The notes under the pieces: model-generated
Databases searched by the model: none
The model's input: only the letters and a program-made list of their open reading frames with translations
What the model was told of the DNA's origin: nothing
DNA from: Acidiluteibacter sp965660325
GTDB lineage: Bacteria > Bacteroidota > Bacteroidia > Flavobacteriales_E > Vicingaceae
Direction: 5' to 3'
Length of the DNA: 15,765 bases
NCBI GenBank assembly: GCA_965660325.1
Contig: CBFHZL010000061.1
Location: forward strand, 1-15,765
Translations under genes and position numbers: made by a program
In this document: one piece after another, positions 14,573 through 15,765 of the stretch
Numbering within the stretch: position 1 is the first letter of the stretch
How the letters are laid out: the number at the start of each line of letters is the position of its first letter

Positions 14573-15765
14573 ATGGAAAAGATAGTAGGAGTAGAGTTAA
14601 GTCACCGATTTGCACCCATAGATATTAGGGAGCAAATGGCGTTGAATGATGAGCAAACCATGCAAGCTCTAGCTGATCTAAAGAAAATCTACTCTGAGGT
14701 ATTTATCATAGCAACTTGTAACCGACTTTCACTTTATGCCTTTGGAGAGAATTACTATGGTTTGGAAGAATACCTTAAGCGTTTTGGTAATTTTTCTCAA
14801 TACCTAACTGTTCTCCCTGATACCGAAATTGCCATTAAGAATTTATTTTCTACTGCCGCAGGTTTGGAGTCTCAAGCAATCGGAGAGCATCAGATTGTTG
14901 GACAGATTAGAACAGCTCTTTCGCTAGCAAGAAAAATGAAGACCATTGGCCCTATGCTGGATGAAATGATTCGTCATGCAGTGCATACAGGGAAGCGGGC
15001 TCGTTTAGAAACGAATATTGGTCGTCACTCTGCTTCATTAGCTACTGTTGGTTTCGAATTGATCGAAAAACACGGTTACGAACTTGAAGATAGTTCACTG
15101 TTAGTAGTTGGTACAGGTAATATGGCCAACTTAGTTGCAACAATACTGGATCGATCGAAAGTGAAGCAATTATACATTGCTAGTCACAACTTAGAAAGAG
15201 CTTCTGAGATGGCTAAAGAATGGGGTGGTGAAGCGATAGAAATAAAACAACTGTTTCGTTATGTTGGGCAGGTGGATATTATAATTGGTGGAACGCAAGG
15301 AGAAGTTAATCTTTTAAGTGAAGCCGCATTGACTGATAGTAAGTGTACTCGCGCTCAGTTTGCATTTAAGGCGTCGGAGCCGAAGTTGTTAATTGATTTT
15401 GGTCTACCTAGAAACTTCAACCCTGGTTTAAAAAACTTGGATGGTTTAACGCTGTATGATCTGGACGATATCAAGAAAATGACTTTTGAGAGTCTGTTGA
15501 AACGTCATGATGAGATACCAAAGGCTACTGAGATCGTTGAGGATGAAGTGCAGAAATTCACTAGTTGGTATTATAACAGAAAGGCTTCACCAGTATTAGA
15601 AGCGTATTGGCATTCTTTGCAGGAGACGAAAGAGTCTGAATTAAGCTGGTTGTTACCTAAAATGGGTGACTTAACACCTGCACAAATTGAATTGCTAGAA
15701 AAGTTCTCTCATCGTATGGTTCGCAAAATATCAAAGCGACCAATGGAAGTGATACATGAGCTTTC
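14573..15765 (+). CDS. hemA: Glutamyl-tRNA reductase, 3' end outside the window
   Basis: The frame is open from ATG 14573 to the right edge, giving 397 residues of a protein usually about 415-430 long, so little is missing. It reduces glutamyl-tRNA(Glu) to glutamate-1-semialdehyde with NADPH, the first committed step of tetrapyrrole synthesis by the C5 route. Motifs are the catalytic ATCNRLSLY (Cys49), the family signature GLESQAIGEHQIVGQIRTAL, the NADPH-binding VVGTGNMANLVA near residue 180, and the helical dimerisation end. The second nucleotide-loop segment reads GGTQGE where many relatives have a Ser/Thr-rich loop, a modest divergence. A well-formed promoter precedes the gene, which has no Shine-Dalgarno. 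Heme is one likely end product; whether B12 is also made cannot be seen here. Confidence 0.93.
   Translation, partial: MEKIVGVELSHRFAPIDIREQMALNDEQTMQALADLKKIYSEVFIIATCNRLSLYAFGENYYGLEEYLKRFGNFSQYLTVLPDTEIAIKNLFSTAAGLESQAIGEHQIVGQIRTALSLARKMKTIGPMLDEMIRHAVHTGKRARLETNIGRHSASLATVGFELIEKHGYELEDSSLLVVGTGNMANLVATILDRSKVKQLYIASHNLERASEMAKEWGGEAIEIKQLFRYVGQVDIIIGGTQGEVNLLSEAALTDSKCTRAQFAFKASEPKLLIDFGLPRNFNPGLKNLDGLTLYDLDDIKKMTFESLLKRHDEIPKATEIVEDEVQKFTSWYYNRKASPVLEAYWHSLQETKESELSWLLPKMGDLTPAQIELLEKFSHRMVRKISKRPMEVIHEL

Overview
The window looks like an ordinary chromosomal stretch from a member of the Bacteroidota, probably Flavobacteriia or a near relative. The phylum call rests on several signs. 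The DNA is A+T rich. Most genes lack a Shine-Dalgarno sequence in front of the start codon. Several upstream regions carry the Bacteroidota -7 promoter element TAnnTTTG. Small lipoproteins with a short signal peptide are present, and RecX, the SprT-like protease and RNase G look like the Bacteroidota forms. The order is inferred. I see no phage, insertion sequence, CRISPR array or defence island.

Layout, left to right. The 3' end of an RNase E/G gene (rng, +) runs into the end of a convergent MFS transporter (-). recX (+) overlaps at its tail an unidentified three-helix membrane protein (-). prfB (+) follows, encoding release factor 2 through a programmed +1 frameshift, then an ArsC-family reductase (arsC, +) and, convergent with it, an unlisted 46-residue membrane protein (-). 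Next come fumC (+) with a strong terminator and a YCF48/BNR-repeat propeller protein (+) whose lipoprotein signal peptide is separated from the body by one in-frame TAG. The minus strand then holds, in transcription order, a small 59-residue lipoprotein, feoA, feoB, sprT-like and a mannose-1-phosphate guanylyltransferase gene. A palindromic operator candidate sits just ahead of feoA. To the right lie a bidirectional terminator, the class II (cobalamin-dependent) ribonucleotide reductase gene nrdJ (-), a 342-base divergent intergenic region, and hemA (+), which runs off the window end.

Functionally this is mostly housekeeping: RNA turnover, recombination control, translation termination, the TCA cycle, ferrous iron uptake, nucleotide-sugar supply, dNTP synthesis and the first step of tetrapyrrole synthesis. 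feoA-feoB-sprT are tightly packed and probably co-transcribed. No obvious new multi-gene system is present. The observations most worth checking are the TAG-split lipoprotein, two small membrane or lipoprotein genes below usual size cut-offs, the feo operator, and a strong internal Shine-Dalgarno at the prfB frameshift site in a genome that otherwise seems to avoid them.
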